Shown here: positions 47,068 through 54,716 of the stretch, piece after piece
Layout: each line of letters starts with the position of its first letter
Numbering within the stretch: position 1 is the stretch's first letter
NCBI GenBank assembly: GCA_002307315.1
Contig: DBTZ01000068.1
Location: 7,715-71,714, forward strand
Reading direction: 5' to 3'
DNA length: 64,000 bases
Source of the DNA: Alphaproteobacteria bacterium UBA1303
GTDB lineage: Bacteria > Pseudomonadota > Alphaproteobacteria > Micropepsales > Micropepsaceae
Program-made: the position numbers and the translations under genes
Notes under the pieces: generated by a model
Database searches by the model: none
What the model was told of the DNA's origin: nothing
Seen by the model: only the letters and a program-made list of their open reading frames with translations

Positions 47068-48540
47068 TTAAACCAACGGATTTCTATCAAACATCCCTTT
47101 GAACTCCCTGTCCTCATAGTACCTCACCCGTTCAGCCAAGATCGGCGGCTTGCCGTGGAGGAGAAGAATTTCCTCGTTCGGCGGGAGGCGGAGGATTTCC
47201 TGCGGCATAAGTAGGGGACGCGCGGCGGGCGCGTAGCTTTCCGATCCGCGCGTTAGCTCCGCTTCGCCGCTGCGGCCATGCTGGCGTATCGTCACCGTAC
47301 GCTGGCCGAGGAGTTTGGAGAGATACTCCGCCGTGCCGAGATCGTTGACGCCGAAGGCTTGCAGCACCCCGGCGTTCGCCAGGAAGGACTTCCAACGGTT
47401 CGGATAGAGGTCCTGAAGCTGCGATAGGTCCTGAAGGATCGGCCAGAGCAGAACGCCGTAACCGGCGAGAAGCCCGACGGCGGTCTCGACGGCTTGAAGC
47501 CGCCCGAGAGCGGCGAACTCGTCGAGCAGCAACAGCACGGGATGCTTTGGTATCCGGCGGTCGCGGGCGAGGACCGAAAGGCATTGCCCGATGATGAGGC
47601 GGAGCCACCGCCCGTGCGTCGCAAGACGGTCGGCGGGCAGCACGAGATAGATTGTTGTGCGCCCCGCTTTCAAAGCGTCGAGCCCGAAGCTCGACGTTTT
47701 GAGCACCTCGTCCATGCGTGGACTGTCCAGGAAGTGCGTTTGTGCTTGCGCCGTCGAGAAGACGCCGGAGCGCTCGCGATCCGTTTTCTGGAGCAAGCGC
47801 CGCGCCGTTCTCGCCACCAGATCGGCGGCGGCGTGATTGTCGTTCATGTCCTCCAGAAGATCGGCGAGCTCCGTCTCGCCGAGCGTTAGCCAATGGCGAA
47901 GCGTGCCGAGATGGCGGGTTTCTGGCATCTCGGTCGTGACGAGGTGCATGATGAGCCCGGCGATCAGTGAACGGGCTTCGCCGTTCCAGAACTCGTCATC
48001 TGTCTTCGATCCGGGAATCACCAAGCCGTCGGCCAACAGCGCCGCATCTTCGGCAAGGTCCGCGCTGTCCGGCGCCAGCCCGGCCAGCGGATTGAACTTC
48101 GCCGCCGCGAGCCCCGTAATACCCCACGGGTCCAGTACATGGACGCGCTGCCCCATCTCACGCCGGTGCCTCGCCGTGACGATGGCGTTCTCGCCCTTCG
48201 GGTCTATCACGAGCATCGATCCGGGCCACGTCAGCAGGTTCGGAATAATCGCCGAAACGCCCTTACCAGCCCGGTTCGGGGCCAGGGTCAGAAGATGCTT
48301 ATTGGTTGTGTAGCGCAGCAGCTTGCCACGATGGCGACCGAGGATCATGCCGTTCGGGCCGAAGAGGCCCGCCTTTTCGAGATCGCGTGGCTTGGCCCAA
48401 TGCGCAGCGCCGTAAGCGGTGCCGGTTTCGTGATGATGGCGACGGTCGGAGAGAAACTCGTGTCCGAGCCACACACAGCCTGCCAGTGCTGCCACAACGC
48501 ACGGCCAGTTCGAACCACCAATATCGAAAGGAAGGACCAT
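47068..48540 (-). CDS. TraG/VirD4-type conjugative coupling protein, short N-terminus
   Basis: A 490-residue coupling ATPase that would bring the relaxase-DNA complex to a type IV secretion channel. Walker A is LAPNRAGKGVSAIIPNLL, Walker B is PVLLLLDEFAALGRL, and the family segment YLVLPADRLATHGRWLRLII is present. Only one N-terminal membrane helix is seen (WPCVVAALAGCVWLGHEFL); typical TraG proteins are 600 or more residues with more membrane helices. Upstream starts to 48597 exist. No relaxase is adjacent. A second coupling protein lies at 63223-64000. Confidence 0.88.
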   Translation of the reverse strand: MVLPFDIGGSNWPCVVAALAGCVWLGHEFLSDRRHHHETGTAYGAAHWAKPRDLEKAGLFGPNGMILGRHRGKLLRYTTNKHLLTLAPNRAGKGVSAIIPNLLTWPGSMLVIDPKGENAIVTARHRREMGQRVHVLDPWGITGLAAAKFNPLAGLAPDSADLAEDAALLADGLVIPGSKTDDEFWNGEARSLIAGLIMHLVTTEMPETRHLGTLRHWLTLGETELADLLEDMNDNHAAADLVARTARRLLQKTDRERSGVFSTAQAQTHFLDSPRMDEVLKTSSFGLDALKAGRTTIYLVLPADRLATHGRWLRLIIGQCLSVLARDRRIPKHPVLLLLDEFAALGRLQAVETAVGLLAGYGVLLWPILQDLSQLQDLYPNRWKSFLANAGVLQAFGVNDLGTAEYLSKLLGQRTVTIRQHGRSGEAELTRGSESYAPAARPLLMPQEILRLPPNEEILLLHGKPPILAERVRYYEDREFKGMFDRNPLV

Positions 48541-48774
48541 CGCCTTATCCCTTCGCGGAGTCGTCGCGTGGGTCTCCCTCGCGCGCCGGGCCTTCAAGAG
48601 GCTCCTTTTCGCTGTTCCAACTCCGCCTTAAACAGCTTGGCACCAATCTATCACATCGGCGTCAATAATCGCATAAGACGCGCATATTCATGTATCGTGA
48701 TTGCGTCAGGTTGCGGAGCGGCAATCCATGTGCGCCGCAACGACAGACCGTGGGGTCCCATTGTGCTTATCTCT

Positions 48775-49737
48775 CTACGCGTGAAGAGAGATCGTACGGG
48801 TATGAATGGTTCCAACCGTGGTGTTGCCTCGCATGTGCGAGGAGCGCCAGTACACCGTATCGCCTCGACGCACGAGGTGTCCACGGACGAAGTGAAGCCG
48901 AGGCGACGAACGACCAGCCGCATCGCCATGCCCTGCGCCGGATGAGCCCATAATATTCATCGTGAGTTCCACATGGTCGAGTAGGGGACGTTTACCACGC
49001 CGCTCCCGTGCCGCGTTGAGGCGACTTCTGTCAACAGCCTCCTGTCGGAGCGCTCGTTTTGACGACAGCAGGAGACAAAACGCGGCGAAGAGCGGTACGT
49101 CCACGACGATGGGACGAACGGCCTGATTCAGAACCTCGCGAAAGTGCGCACCGGTGCGTTCCGCATAGTAGGCCTGCCACTCGGGACGTAGACGGAAGCG
49201 GGTGCGAGCGAAAAGTGCCGCGAGGTCCGGGGTGCTCCGCACCGAAACACCGATTACGATATCGCTTCCTACATGAGTTTCGGCAAAAGACGCATCGTCG
49301 AGATCGAATTCAATGGTGAACGGTGCGACAGCGGGGCTGAATCCCTGCTCCTCCCAGCAAACGTTGATCTCCCCCTTTCTGCCGAAAGCATCGCTCGTCA
49401 CGAGAAACCCGACGCGGCGGCCAGGAAATGGGTTCGCCGCGTCGGCCTGACCGATTGCGGCAAACGCCCGGTGTCGTGCCGCGTCCGTGAACTCGACCCA
49501 GAGGACCGGCGCTGGAACGCGAATGAGGTCCACCGATGAGCCGAGGATTGAGTTGCCCTCGAAGGCGAGGCTTGTGCAGAGCTCGGTTACGTCATCGGCA
49601 AGCACGTACCGCAAAGGACTTGCGGCGACCTTCGCCGCAAGCACGTCGGTTCCGGGGAGGCGCCGGTCTCCCGCCTCCCCAGGAAGTGTTACGATGATTG
49701 CCTCCGGCGCTTGGCAAACCCTGTCGAGCAGACGCAT
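48775..49737 (-). CDS. conserved element protein, function unknown
   Basis: A 320-residue protein that I cannot name. It is soluble apart from one hydrophobic stretch (VPLFAAFCLLLSS, about residue 215). The end, LHFVRGHLVRRGDTVYWRSS followed by HMRG, resembles a basic C-terminal motif often seen in phage and plasmid proteins of unknown role. The ATG at 49737 is chosen over a TTG two codons earlier. Its neighbours are the coupling protein and a UrcA-like gene, all leftward, so it may belong to the same transcript. Confidence 0.65.
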   Translation of the reverse strand: MRLLDRVCQAPEAIIVTLPGEAGDRRLPGTDVLAAKVAASPLRYVLADDVTELCTSLAFEGNSILGSSVDLIRVPAPVLWVEFTDAARHRAFAAIGQADAANPFPGRRVGFLVTSDAFGRKGEINVCWEEQGFSPAVAPFTIEFDLDDASFAETHVGSDIVIGVSVRSTPDLAALFARTRFRLRPEWQAYYAERTGAHFREVLNQAVRPIVVDVPLFAAFCLLLSSKRALRQEAVDRSRLNAARERRGKRPLLDHVELTMNIMGSSGAGHGDAAGRSSPRLHFVRGHLVRRGDTVYWRSSHMRGNTTVGTIHTRTISLHA

Positions 49738-49752
49738 GGGCAAGGCGCACCG

Positions 49753-50094
49753 CTATCTATTGCGTGAATCGGCGTAGAGGTGCTTCACAAGTGGGGCGGA
49801 CACGGAGGCGACAGTACGGTCCATCGTGTCCGCCACACAGGCGCGCCGAAACGCAAACATCCGAAGATCGCGATCCGGCGCATTCGCATCACACGCCCGA
49901 ACAGCGGCAAACTTCAGGCGTTGCAGGAGCGCCTGGACTCCCTCCGCCCTTGTGAGATCAAGGTCGCCCGAGCGGACGGACACTTGGCGGACCTCACCAT
50001 AGGCGTCCTTTGTAATGTGCATGTCGTCGCCAAGCGCTGCACCAGACCCCAGTACGATACCGATGACGAGACCGGCATACCGATACGCGTTCAT
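49753..50094 (-). CDS. UrcA family exported protein
   Basis: A 113-residue protein with a signal peptide (MNAYRYAGLVIGIVLGSGAA) and the UrcA pattern: VRSGDLDLTRAEGVQALLQR, a cysteine in AAVRACD, and a second cysteine in FAFRRACVADTMDRTV. UrcA proteins are small secreted proteins of alphaproteobacteria, role unknown. The ATG at 50094 follows AGGAGAAGAG. The left inverted repeat of the recombinase cassette lies about 105 bases upstream, so an inversion could change its promoter context. Confidence 0.78.
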   Translation of the reverse strand: MNAYRYAGLVIGIVLGSGAALGDDMHITKDAYGEVRQVSVRSGDLDLTRAEGVQALLQRLKFAAVRACDANAPDRDLRMFAFRRACVADTMDRTVASVSAPLVKHLYADSRNR

Positions 50095-50197
50095 GCTCTT
50101 CTCCTCGCTTTGCTCCGGGCAACGGCAAGCAACCGCGCGACGCGCGGATGCATCGTGCCCGGGGGACGTTTCGAGGCCCGCCGTTTTTGTCGGGGAT

Positions 50198-50223
50198 CGA
50201 AACACTATGGCCGATTTTGTTTC
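50198..50223. repeat. left 26-bp inverted repeat of the recombinase cassette
   Basis: CGAAACA, two variable bases, then ATGGCCGATTTTGTTTC. The reverse complement of the right copy (50916-50941) matches in 24 of 26 bases, including the last 17 without mismatch. The unit itself has an internal dyad (GAAACA...TGTTTC), like a tyrosine-recombinase crossover site. Confidence 0.85.
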
Positions 50224-50243
50224 AGGGGCTCGGTTTGTGGCCG

Positions 50244-50849
50244 TTAGCGCCGGAATTTCCGCTTCGCCTGACGCCACGTCAGGCGAGCTAGAGCGCGTTC
50301 CTCGTCACCGATCAGCGACGTGTAGATTTCCGTCGTCTCCAACTTCGCGTGGCCCATCCACTTCTTGATGAGCGTGAGCGACACTTGATTGAGTGCCGCT
50401 TCTGCGCCGAACGCGTGGCGCAGAGCTTTCGGTTTGGAAAGGAAGGCTGGCGCCTCGGCGAGCAACATGACCGCCTTCACCTTGCGCCACGCTGTTGTGC
50501 GGCTCCATGGCCATAGATGGACAGAGGCTTGATCCGTGTCGCGTTGCGCAGCGCGGTAGCCATGCACGTCGTCAAGGCAGTCGAGAAGCGCCGACGGCAC
50601 CGGAACGGCGCGGATAATGCCTCTTTGACGCCTTTTCAGTGTCTCGAAATTGATCGCGCCGTTACCGTCATCTAGCCGATCTGGCGTAAGTGCTAGAACT
50701 TCAGATATACGCGCGCCGCTGAATGCAAGCACGGCGCAGAAAGTCCCAGTCTCGCCGCCGACACGCAGAGCCGCATCACAAAAGGCCCAGCGCTCTTTCG
50801 GCACAAGGTATTTTCTGCGGCCGTGCAAGTCATACAAAGACCAAGACAT
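50244..50849 (-). CDS. small tyrosine recombinase between inverted repeats
   Basis: A 201-residue catalytic-domain-only tyrosine recombinase. Catalytic Arg is in FSGARISEVLAL, the second box reads KALRHAFGAEA (Arg kept, first His replaced by Lys), the third is WMGHAKLETT and the Tyr is in TEIYTSL. It lacks an arm-binding domain. The gene lies wholly inside the 26-bp inverted repeats at 50198-50223 and 50916-50941, so it may invert or move its own segment. A -10-like TATAAG lies about 12 bases before the ATG. Confidence 0.85.
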   Translation of the reverse strand: MSWSLYDLHGRRKYLVPKERWAFCDAALRVGGETGTFCAVLAFSGARISEVLALTPDRLDDGNGAINFETLKRRQRGIIRAVPVPSALLDCLDDVHGYRAAQRDTDQASVHLWPWSRTTAWRKVKAVMLLAEAPAFLSKPKALRHAFGAEAALNQVSLTLIKKWMGHAKLETTEIYTSLIGDEERALARLTWRQAKRKFRR

Positions 50850-50915
50850 CTTGCATTCCTTATACTCATTCTACGAAAAATATTCGTGGGCTCCGTTGAC
50901 TTCGACAGCGGTTTC

Positions 50916-50941
50916 GAAACAAAATCGGCCATTCTGTTTCG
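50916..50941. repeat. right 26-bp inverted repeat of the recombinase cassette
   Basis: GAAACAAAATCGGCCAT, two variable bases, TGTTTCG; inverted relative to the copy at 50198-50223. A 10-bp palindrome CCGTATACGG follows at 50943-50952. Confidence 0.85.
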
Positions 50942-51077
50942 TCCGTATACGGATTGTATCACAGAATTAAGCGCCTATTCCGGTATGTATCGTTCTTTCC
51001 GGCGCCGCATCCGGCGTCCTCGATACCGCGAAGTCCTGGGGCACACCCCGGCGCTTCAGGACAAGGGCTTTGCCCTC

Positions 51078-51145
51078 GACGCGAGTGTCCCCAGCTTTCG
51101 CGTCGCTGCGCTCGCTGCCAAGCCGGGCGATACCCCTCACGCGTC
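51078..51145 (+). ncRNA. conserved leader motif before ArdC
   Basis: Closing stem GACGCG (51078-51083) / CGCGTC (51140-51145), TGTCCCC, inner stem CCCAGCTT (51090-51097) / AAGCCGGG (51120-51127) with one A-C mismatch, then GGGCGATACCCCT. A second stem GGCC (51180-51183) / GGCC (51193-51196) with CATCGA in its loop lies just before the ribosome-binding site of ArdC. See copies at 46907 and 54171. Confidence 0.7.
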
Positions 51146-51232
51146 TCGTCCTTCCGCTGCCAAGGCCCCGCGCCCCTTAGGCCTCGCATCGAGGCCGCAA
51201 TCGGGCGGCTTCAAGCGGAAAGGAACAAAACC

Positions 51233-52150
51233 ATGTCTTCGGAAAAGGCCGATCTTTATTCACGGATCACAAACCGCATCGTCTCGGAATTGGAGAAAGG
51301 CGTTCGTCCTTGGCTGAAGCCCTGGAACGCCGAACACGCAGCCGGGCGTATCACGCGGCCCTTACGCCACAACGGCGAGCCCTATCGCGGCATCAACGTC
51401 CTGATGCTGTGGGGTGAGGCGATGAATTCTAACTTCATCTGTCCAATCTGGATGACCTATAAGCAGGCGCAAGAGCTTGGCGCCCAGGTCCGCAAAGGCG
51501 AACACGGTGCGCAGGTCGTCTATGCCGACCGCATCCATCGCACCGAAACCGGCAAGAACGGCGAGGACATCGAGCGCGAAATCCCCTTCCTTAAAGGCTA
51601 CACAGTCTTCAACTGCGAACAGATCGACGGCTTGCCCGCCGGGTACTTAGCACCCGCCGCGCCGGTGCTCGATCCCGTGCAACGGATCGCTCTTGCCGAA
51701 ACCTTCTTCGGCAACACGAACGCCGACATCCGGCATGGCGGCGGTCGTGCCTACTACAACATCTCTTCCGACTTCGTGCAGATGCCGCCGTTCGAGACCT
51801 TCAAGGACGCCGAAAGCTACTACGGTGTGTTTGGCCATGAACTTTGTCACTGGACTCGCCACGAAAAGCGGCTCAACCGCGAGTTCGGACGCAAGCGCTG
51901 GGGCGACGAAGGCTATGCTGCTGAGGAGCTTGTTGCCGAGCTTGGCAGCGCGTTTCTCTCCGCCGATCTTGGTATCACGCCGGAGCCGCGCGAGGATCAC
52001 GCCAGTTACATCGCGAATTGGCTCGAAGTTCTGAAGAACGACAAGCGCGCGATCTTCACCGCTGCCGCTCATGCCGAGCGCGCCGTCGCATTCTTGCACG
52101 GCCTGCAACGGCAGGCCACCGAGGGCGACGGCGAAATGGAGGCCGCGTAA
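51233..52150 (+). CDS. ArdC-like antirestriction protein (DUF1738, zincin domain)
   Basis: A 305-residue protein (MSSEKADLYSRITNRIVSEL). The N-terminal ssDNA-binding ArdC part has GVRPWLKPWNAEHAAG and PYRGINVLMLWGEA. The C-terminal metallopeptidase-like domain has HELCH (His202-His206, HExxH) and a downstream AAEELVAELGSAFLS. ArdC protects incoming single-stranded DNA from host restriction during conjugation. AAAGGAAC precedes the ATG at 51233. Its long leader is shared with the DUF736 gene. Confidence 0.9.
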   Translation: MSSEKADLYSRITNRIVSELEKGVRPWLKPWNAEHAAGRITRPLRHNGEPYRGINVLMLWGEAMNSNFICPIWMTYKQAQELGAQVRKGEHGAQVVYADRIHRTETGKNGEDIEREIPFLKGYTVFNCEQIDGLPAGYLAPAAPVLDPVQRIALAETFFGNTNADIRHGGGRAYYNISSDFVQMPPFETFKDAESYYGVFGHELCHWTRHEKRLNREFGRKRWGDEGYAAEELVAELGSAFLSADLGITPEPREDHASYIANWLEVLKNDKRAIFTAAAHAERAVAFLHGLQRQATEGDGEMEAA

Positions 52151-52248
52151 GCGGCCGCCATTTTCCGAGCTAAAATGCGCAGCTGATTTTGTTAAACAGA
52201 TATAGCACTCGGGAACGGCAAGACTGGCTAAGGTGAATTATGATCATA

Positions 52249-52473
52249 CTACAGATGACAATCGAAGCCGATCACAGTCCCACTTTTTACCCTAACGTTT
52301 GGGCCTACGACCGCTTTCGGTTCAACCACGGCGTCAAATTCGATGGTGGCCGAGGAATCAATTTTGGCCGTAGCTGCAACCCACCCACCAACTGACCCAT
52401 CGGGATTATTCCAGCGTTTCGCCGCGACTTCATCGCCATCGACCACAAACGTGTAACTCTCGCGCCTGCTCAT
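52249..52473 (-). CDS. small protein with hexapeptide-like repeats
   Basis: A 74-residue protein (MSRRESYTFVVDGDEVAAKR). Its second half (ATAKIDSSATIEFDAVVEPK, then AVVGPNVRVKSGTVIGFD) has the isoleucine/valine rhythm of left-handed beta-helix hexapeptide repeats. GGGAGAGG lies before the ATG. It is the third gene of a leftward cassette with 52518-53033 and 53049-53351, 44 bases after the membrane protein. Function unknown. Confidence 0.65.
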   Translation of the reverse strand: MSRRESYTFVVDGDEVAAKRWNNPDGSVGGWVAATAKIDSSATIEFDAVVEPKAVVGPNVRVKSGTVIGFDCHL

Positions 52474-52517
52474 AGCCTCTCCCTCAAAAACGAATCAGCT
52501 TATGTGGTATGAAGTGA

Positions 52518-53033
52518 TTACGTTTTGCACAGGTGTGGCAATAGCGCAACGAAAAACTTCAATGCGGGTCGGGCCAATGTCACACAGACCACCGCCCCAA
52601 ATGAGATGGGTAACCAATAGTCAACGAAAACAAGTGCCCATCCAGTAAAGCGAATCTGTCCGTTGAGCTTTTGCAGGTCGGCCTCAATTTCATTTTTCAT
52701 GCGCTGCAATTCGGGGTCCTCACTTCCCGGTACGAATAGGTCTTTGGCCGAAGTGACTGCGTTTGTCTTTTCATCAAGTCTGATGCATTCGCTCTTTTCA
52801 AAAGCCTTCCGTTCAACTCGCCCATTCAAAAAAAGCGACAGCAACAAATACAAAACCACAACGAAGAATACGCCAGAAAAATCAACATTTTTGGCGATGG
52901 GTATACCGCCAATATTTGTCGTGGCAGGAGAAATTCCATAGGCGTGGATGGTTAGTCCTAGTGCTCCATAGAAGTAGATCCAATACGTAATTTTTCGAAT
53001 TTCTTCTGAAAACTTGAATCCGACGCCGCTCAT
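52518..53033 (-). CDS. membrane protein with cytosolic helical linker, function unknown
   Basis: A 171-residue protein with about three membrane helices: near 15-33 (ITYWIYFYGALGLTIHAYG), 50-70 (GVFFVVVLYLLLSLFL) and 128-160 (TGWALVFVDYWLPISFGAVV). Between them is a charged, helical segment (DPELQRMKNEIEADLQKLNG). I do not recognise it. It lies in a three-gene leftward cassette in less GC-rich DNA than the flanking element genes. A link to phage defence is only suggested by place. Confidence 0.65.
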   Translation of the reverse strand: MSGVGFKFSEEIRKITYWIYFYGALGLTIHAYGISPATTNIGGIPIAKNVDFSGVFFVVVLYLLLSLFLNGRVERKAFEKSECIRLDEKTNAVTSAKDLFVPGSEDPELQRMKNEIEADLQKLNGQIRFTGWALVFVDYWLPISFGAVVCVTLARPALKFFVALLPHLCKT

Positions 53034-53048
53034 AGCAAGGCTCCAGGG

Positions 53049-53351
53049 TTACTCCCAAATACGTCCACCCATAGAGCGACCAACCCCACCGTGATAATGC
53101 CTTACCACATGGTGTTGAACCTCTATGTCATTCCGCGCTTTCGCTTTGATGATGCGCACAAAGCCTTCGCGTTCTTGCCGAACCGTCGCAGGTATAAGGC
53201 GCAAACTGGTCTCGTGATGAAGGCCTCGGCGATTATCGATTTGTGTCGCGTCACGAACACACTCATACGACTGGTTTTGAAGGACTGCTGTGACCTCACC
53301 AGTATCGGGAAACGGGATGATGAGTACTTCGTCTTGGACTTTGAACGGCAT
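53049..53351 (-). CDS. small beta-rich protein, function unknown
   Basis: A 100-residue protein (MPFKVQDEVLIIPFPDTGEV). The first half reads like a small SH3/KOW-type beta barrel; the second is basic with several histidines (VQHHVVRHYHGG). GGAGGAATAG precedes the ATG, which supports the start. It is the first gene of the cassette that continues with the membrane protein (15 bases later) and the hexapeptide-like protein. No known family could be assigned. Confidence 0.6.
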   Translation of the reverse strand: MPFKVQDEVLIIPFPDTGEVTAVLQNQSYECVRDATQIDNRRGLHHETSLRLIPATVRQEREGFVRIIKAKARNDIEVQHHVVRHYHGGVGRSMGGRIWE

Positions 53352-53498
53352 CTATTCCTCCGGGTAGCTTGGCCAAAGTGTTTATAGCTTTGCAATACAA
53401 TCAAGGGTTACATCGCCGCATCCCACGCAATATTCGTAAGATATGCCTTATTTGGGGGCACCAGCATCAGAAATTTAGCCGCCCGCGCGCCGCGGCGG

Positions 53499-53678
53499 TC
53501 AGCTTGGTGGCGCCCGTCCGATGGCGAGAAACCATCGAACGCGGGCTATGACCCACGGCATTCGAGGCCGGACGATCCGTTCGAGACGCCGATCCGAAAG
53601 TGAGAGCGACAGCCGAAAATGAAGCCGGAGCGGATACCGGCAAAAGCGAAGCAGCAACTTCATCATCAAAACGCGCAT
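53499..53678 (-). CDS. possible small arginine-rich protein
   Basis: A 59-residue frame (MRVLMMKLLLRFCRYPLRLH) rich in arginine, with a strong GGAGGAAGAC ribosome-binding site before the ATG at 53678. Without homologues in mind it could be a cationic small protein or a chance frame. The surrounding 53352-54328 gap otherwise holds the structured repeat at 53748 and the leader at 54171; overlapping frames at 53816-54144 were not accepted. Confidence 0.35.
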   Translation of the reverse strand: MRVLMMKLLLRFCRYPLRLHFRLSLSLSDRRLERIVRPRMPWVIARVRWFLAIGRAPPS

Positions 53679-53747
53679 GTCTTCCTCCGTTGTTTCAGGC
53701 CGCACCCTGACGCGGTCTGCGGGAGGCCATGTGCGACGCGGGAGGCG

Positions 53748-53842
53748 GCTGCATCGCTTGCGACCGCAACGTCAGAGGAGGAGCCCCGCTTGCGGGGCTT
53801 GCAGCCATGAGCCGATCAGCGGTGCTCTTTGGCCAGGAGTAG
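53748..53842 (+). ncRNA. structured repeat, copy 2 (candidate three-way junction)
   Basis: Outer stem GCTGCA (53748-53753) / TGCAGC (53800-53805), inner stem TTGC-GACC-GCAA (53758-53769), hairpin AGCCCC (53782-53787) / GGGGCT (53794-53799). AGAGGAGG (53774-53781) lies before the hairpin and ATGAGCCGATCA from 53807. The frame from that ATG has only 11 codons (stop at 53840-53842), unlike copy 1. Confidence 0.6.
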
Positions 53843-54170
53843 ACCCGTTGGAGCGGCTAAGCGGAGGTGACGGGCTGATGATGAAACTGGGGCGCTTGAC
53901 GGTTGCGACGGCACGGGTGTCGCTCGTTCGAAAAATCGGCGGCGTGGATCTCGGTTCCGGTAGACGAACAGGGAAGTGCCTGTGTCGCCTTCGACATTGG
54001 ACGGGCCAGCCATGTTGATCGGCGCGGCGAGGAATTGCACTTCAGTTGCCAGCTTCGCGTTCCGACTGAGGCCATCCTTCCTTTCGGGTGAAACCGCATC
54101 AACCAAGCAGCCTCGATTGACGGCGAACCTATGCGCCACTCCACCGGGTGCGGGTGAAGTCTAAAGACCG

Positions 54171-54239
54171 CTCGTGGGGTGTCCCCGGCTTTCGCGTCGC
54201 TGCGCTAGCTGCAAGCCGGGTGATCCCCCTCCCCACGAG
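54171..54239 (+). ncRNA. conserved leader motif before DUF736
   Basis: Closing stem CTCGTGGGG (54171-54179) / CCCCACGAG (54231-54239), TGTCCCC, inner stem CCCGGCTT (54184-54191) / AAGCCGGG (54213-54220), then GGGTGATCCCCCT. A second stem CGGTC (54274-54278) / GGCCG (54287-54291) with CATCGA in the loop precedes the ribosome-binding site. Confidence 0.7.
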
Positions 54240-54328
54240 ACGCCCGCACTCCGGCAAAGCCTCGGCGCAGTAACGGTCGCCATCGAGGCCGCATGGAGCG
54301 GCTTCACAACATCGAAAGGAACTTCACA

Positions 54329-54619
54329 ATGGCTATCATCGGAACATTCACGAAGCAGGACGACACCTATCAGGGCACGCTCGCGACTTTGACGCTCAAG
54401 ACCAAGGCCAGCTTCCGCCCCGTCGAGAAGACCAGCGACAAGTCTCCGGACTTCCGCATCTTCGCCGGAAACGTCGAGATCGGCGCCGCTTGGTCTTCGA
54501 CGAGCAAAGACAAGCACCTGTACCTGTCAGTCAAGCTCGACGACCCCAGTTTCCCCACCGCGATCCTCGCCCGCTTGGTCGAGATGGATAACGGGTACTC
54601 CCTGGTATGGAACCGCTAA
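54329..54619 (+). CDS. DUF736 family protein
   Basis: A 96-residue protein (MAIIGTFTKQDDTYQGTLAT) with the DUF736 features FRIFAGNVEIGAAWSSTSKD and YLSVKLDDPSFPTAILARL. The family is very common on alphaproteobacterial plasmids and conjugative elements and is thought to be an accessory transfer or maintenance protein; the function is unproven. AAAGGAAC precedes the ATG at 54329. It has the same long leader as ArdC and a strong hairpin terminator after it. Confidence 0.9.
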   Translation: MAIIGTFTKQDDTYQGTLATLTLKTKASFRPVEKTSDKSPDFRIFAGNVEIGAAWSSTSKDKHLYLSVKLDDPSFPTAILARLVEMDNGYSLVWNR

Positions 54620-54627
54620 TCGGTACG

Positions 54628-54662
54628 CGGCTCCGCCCGCAAGGCGGAGCCGCGTTCTTGCA
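54628..54662 (+). terminator. terminator after DUF736
   Basis: A 12-bp perfect GC stem CGCGGCTCCGCC/GGCGGAGCCGCG with a 5-base loop, followed by TTCTTG. The T-run is weak but the stem is very stable. Confidence 0.75.
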
Positions 54663-54716
54663 ATTTGTTTTTTTTGCGCATACAACTAAATAGTTGAATT
54701 ATCTTGAGCAAGATCA

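Noticed and set aside
53816..54164. Overlapping frames of 60-107 codons on both strands
   Set aside because: Several frames compete, none has both a good ribosome-binding site and a recognisable sequence, and the stretch runs up to the leader motif at 54171.
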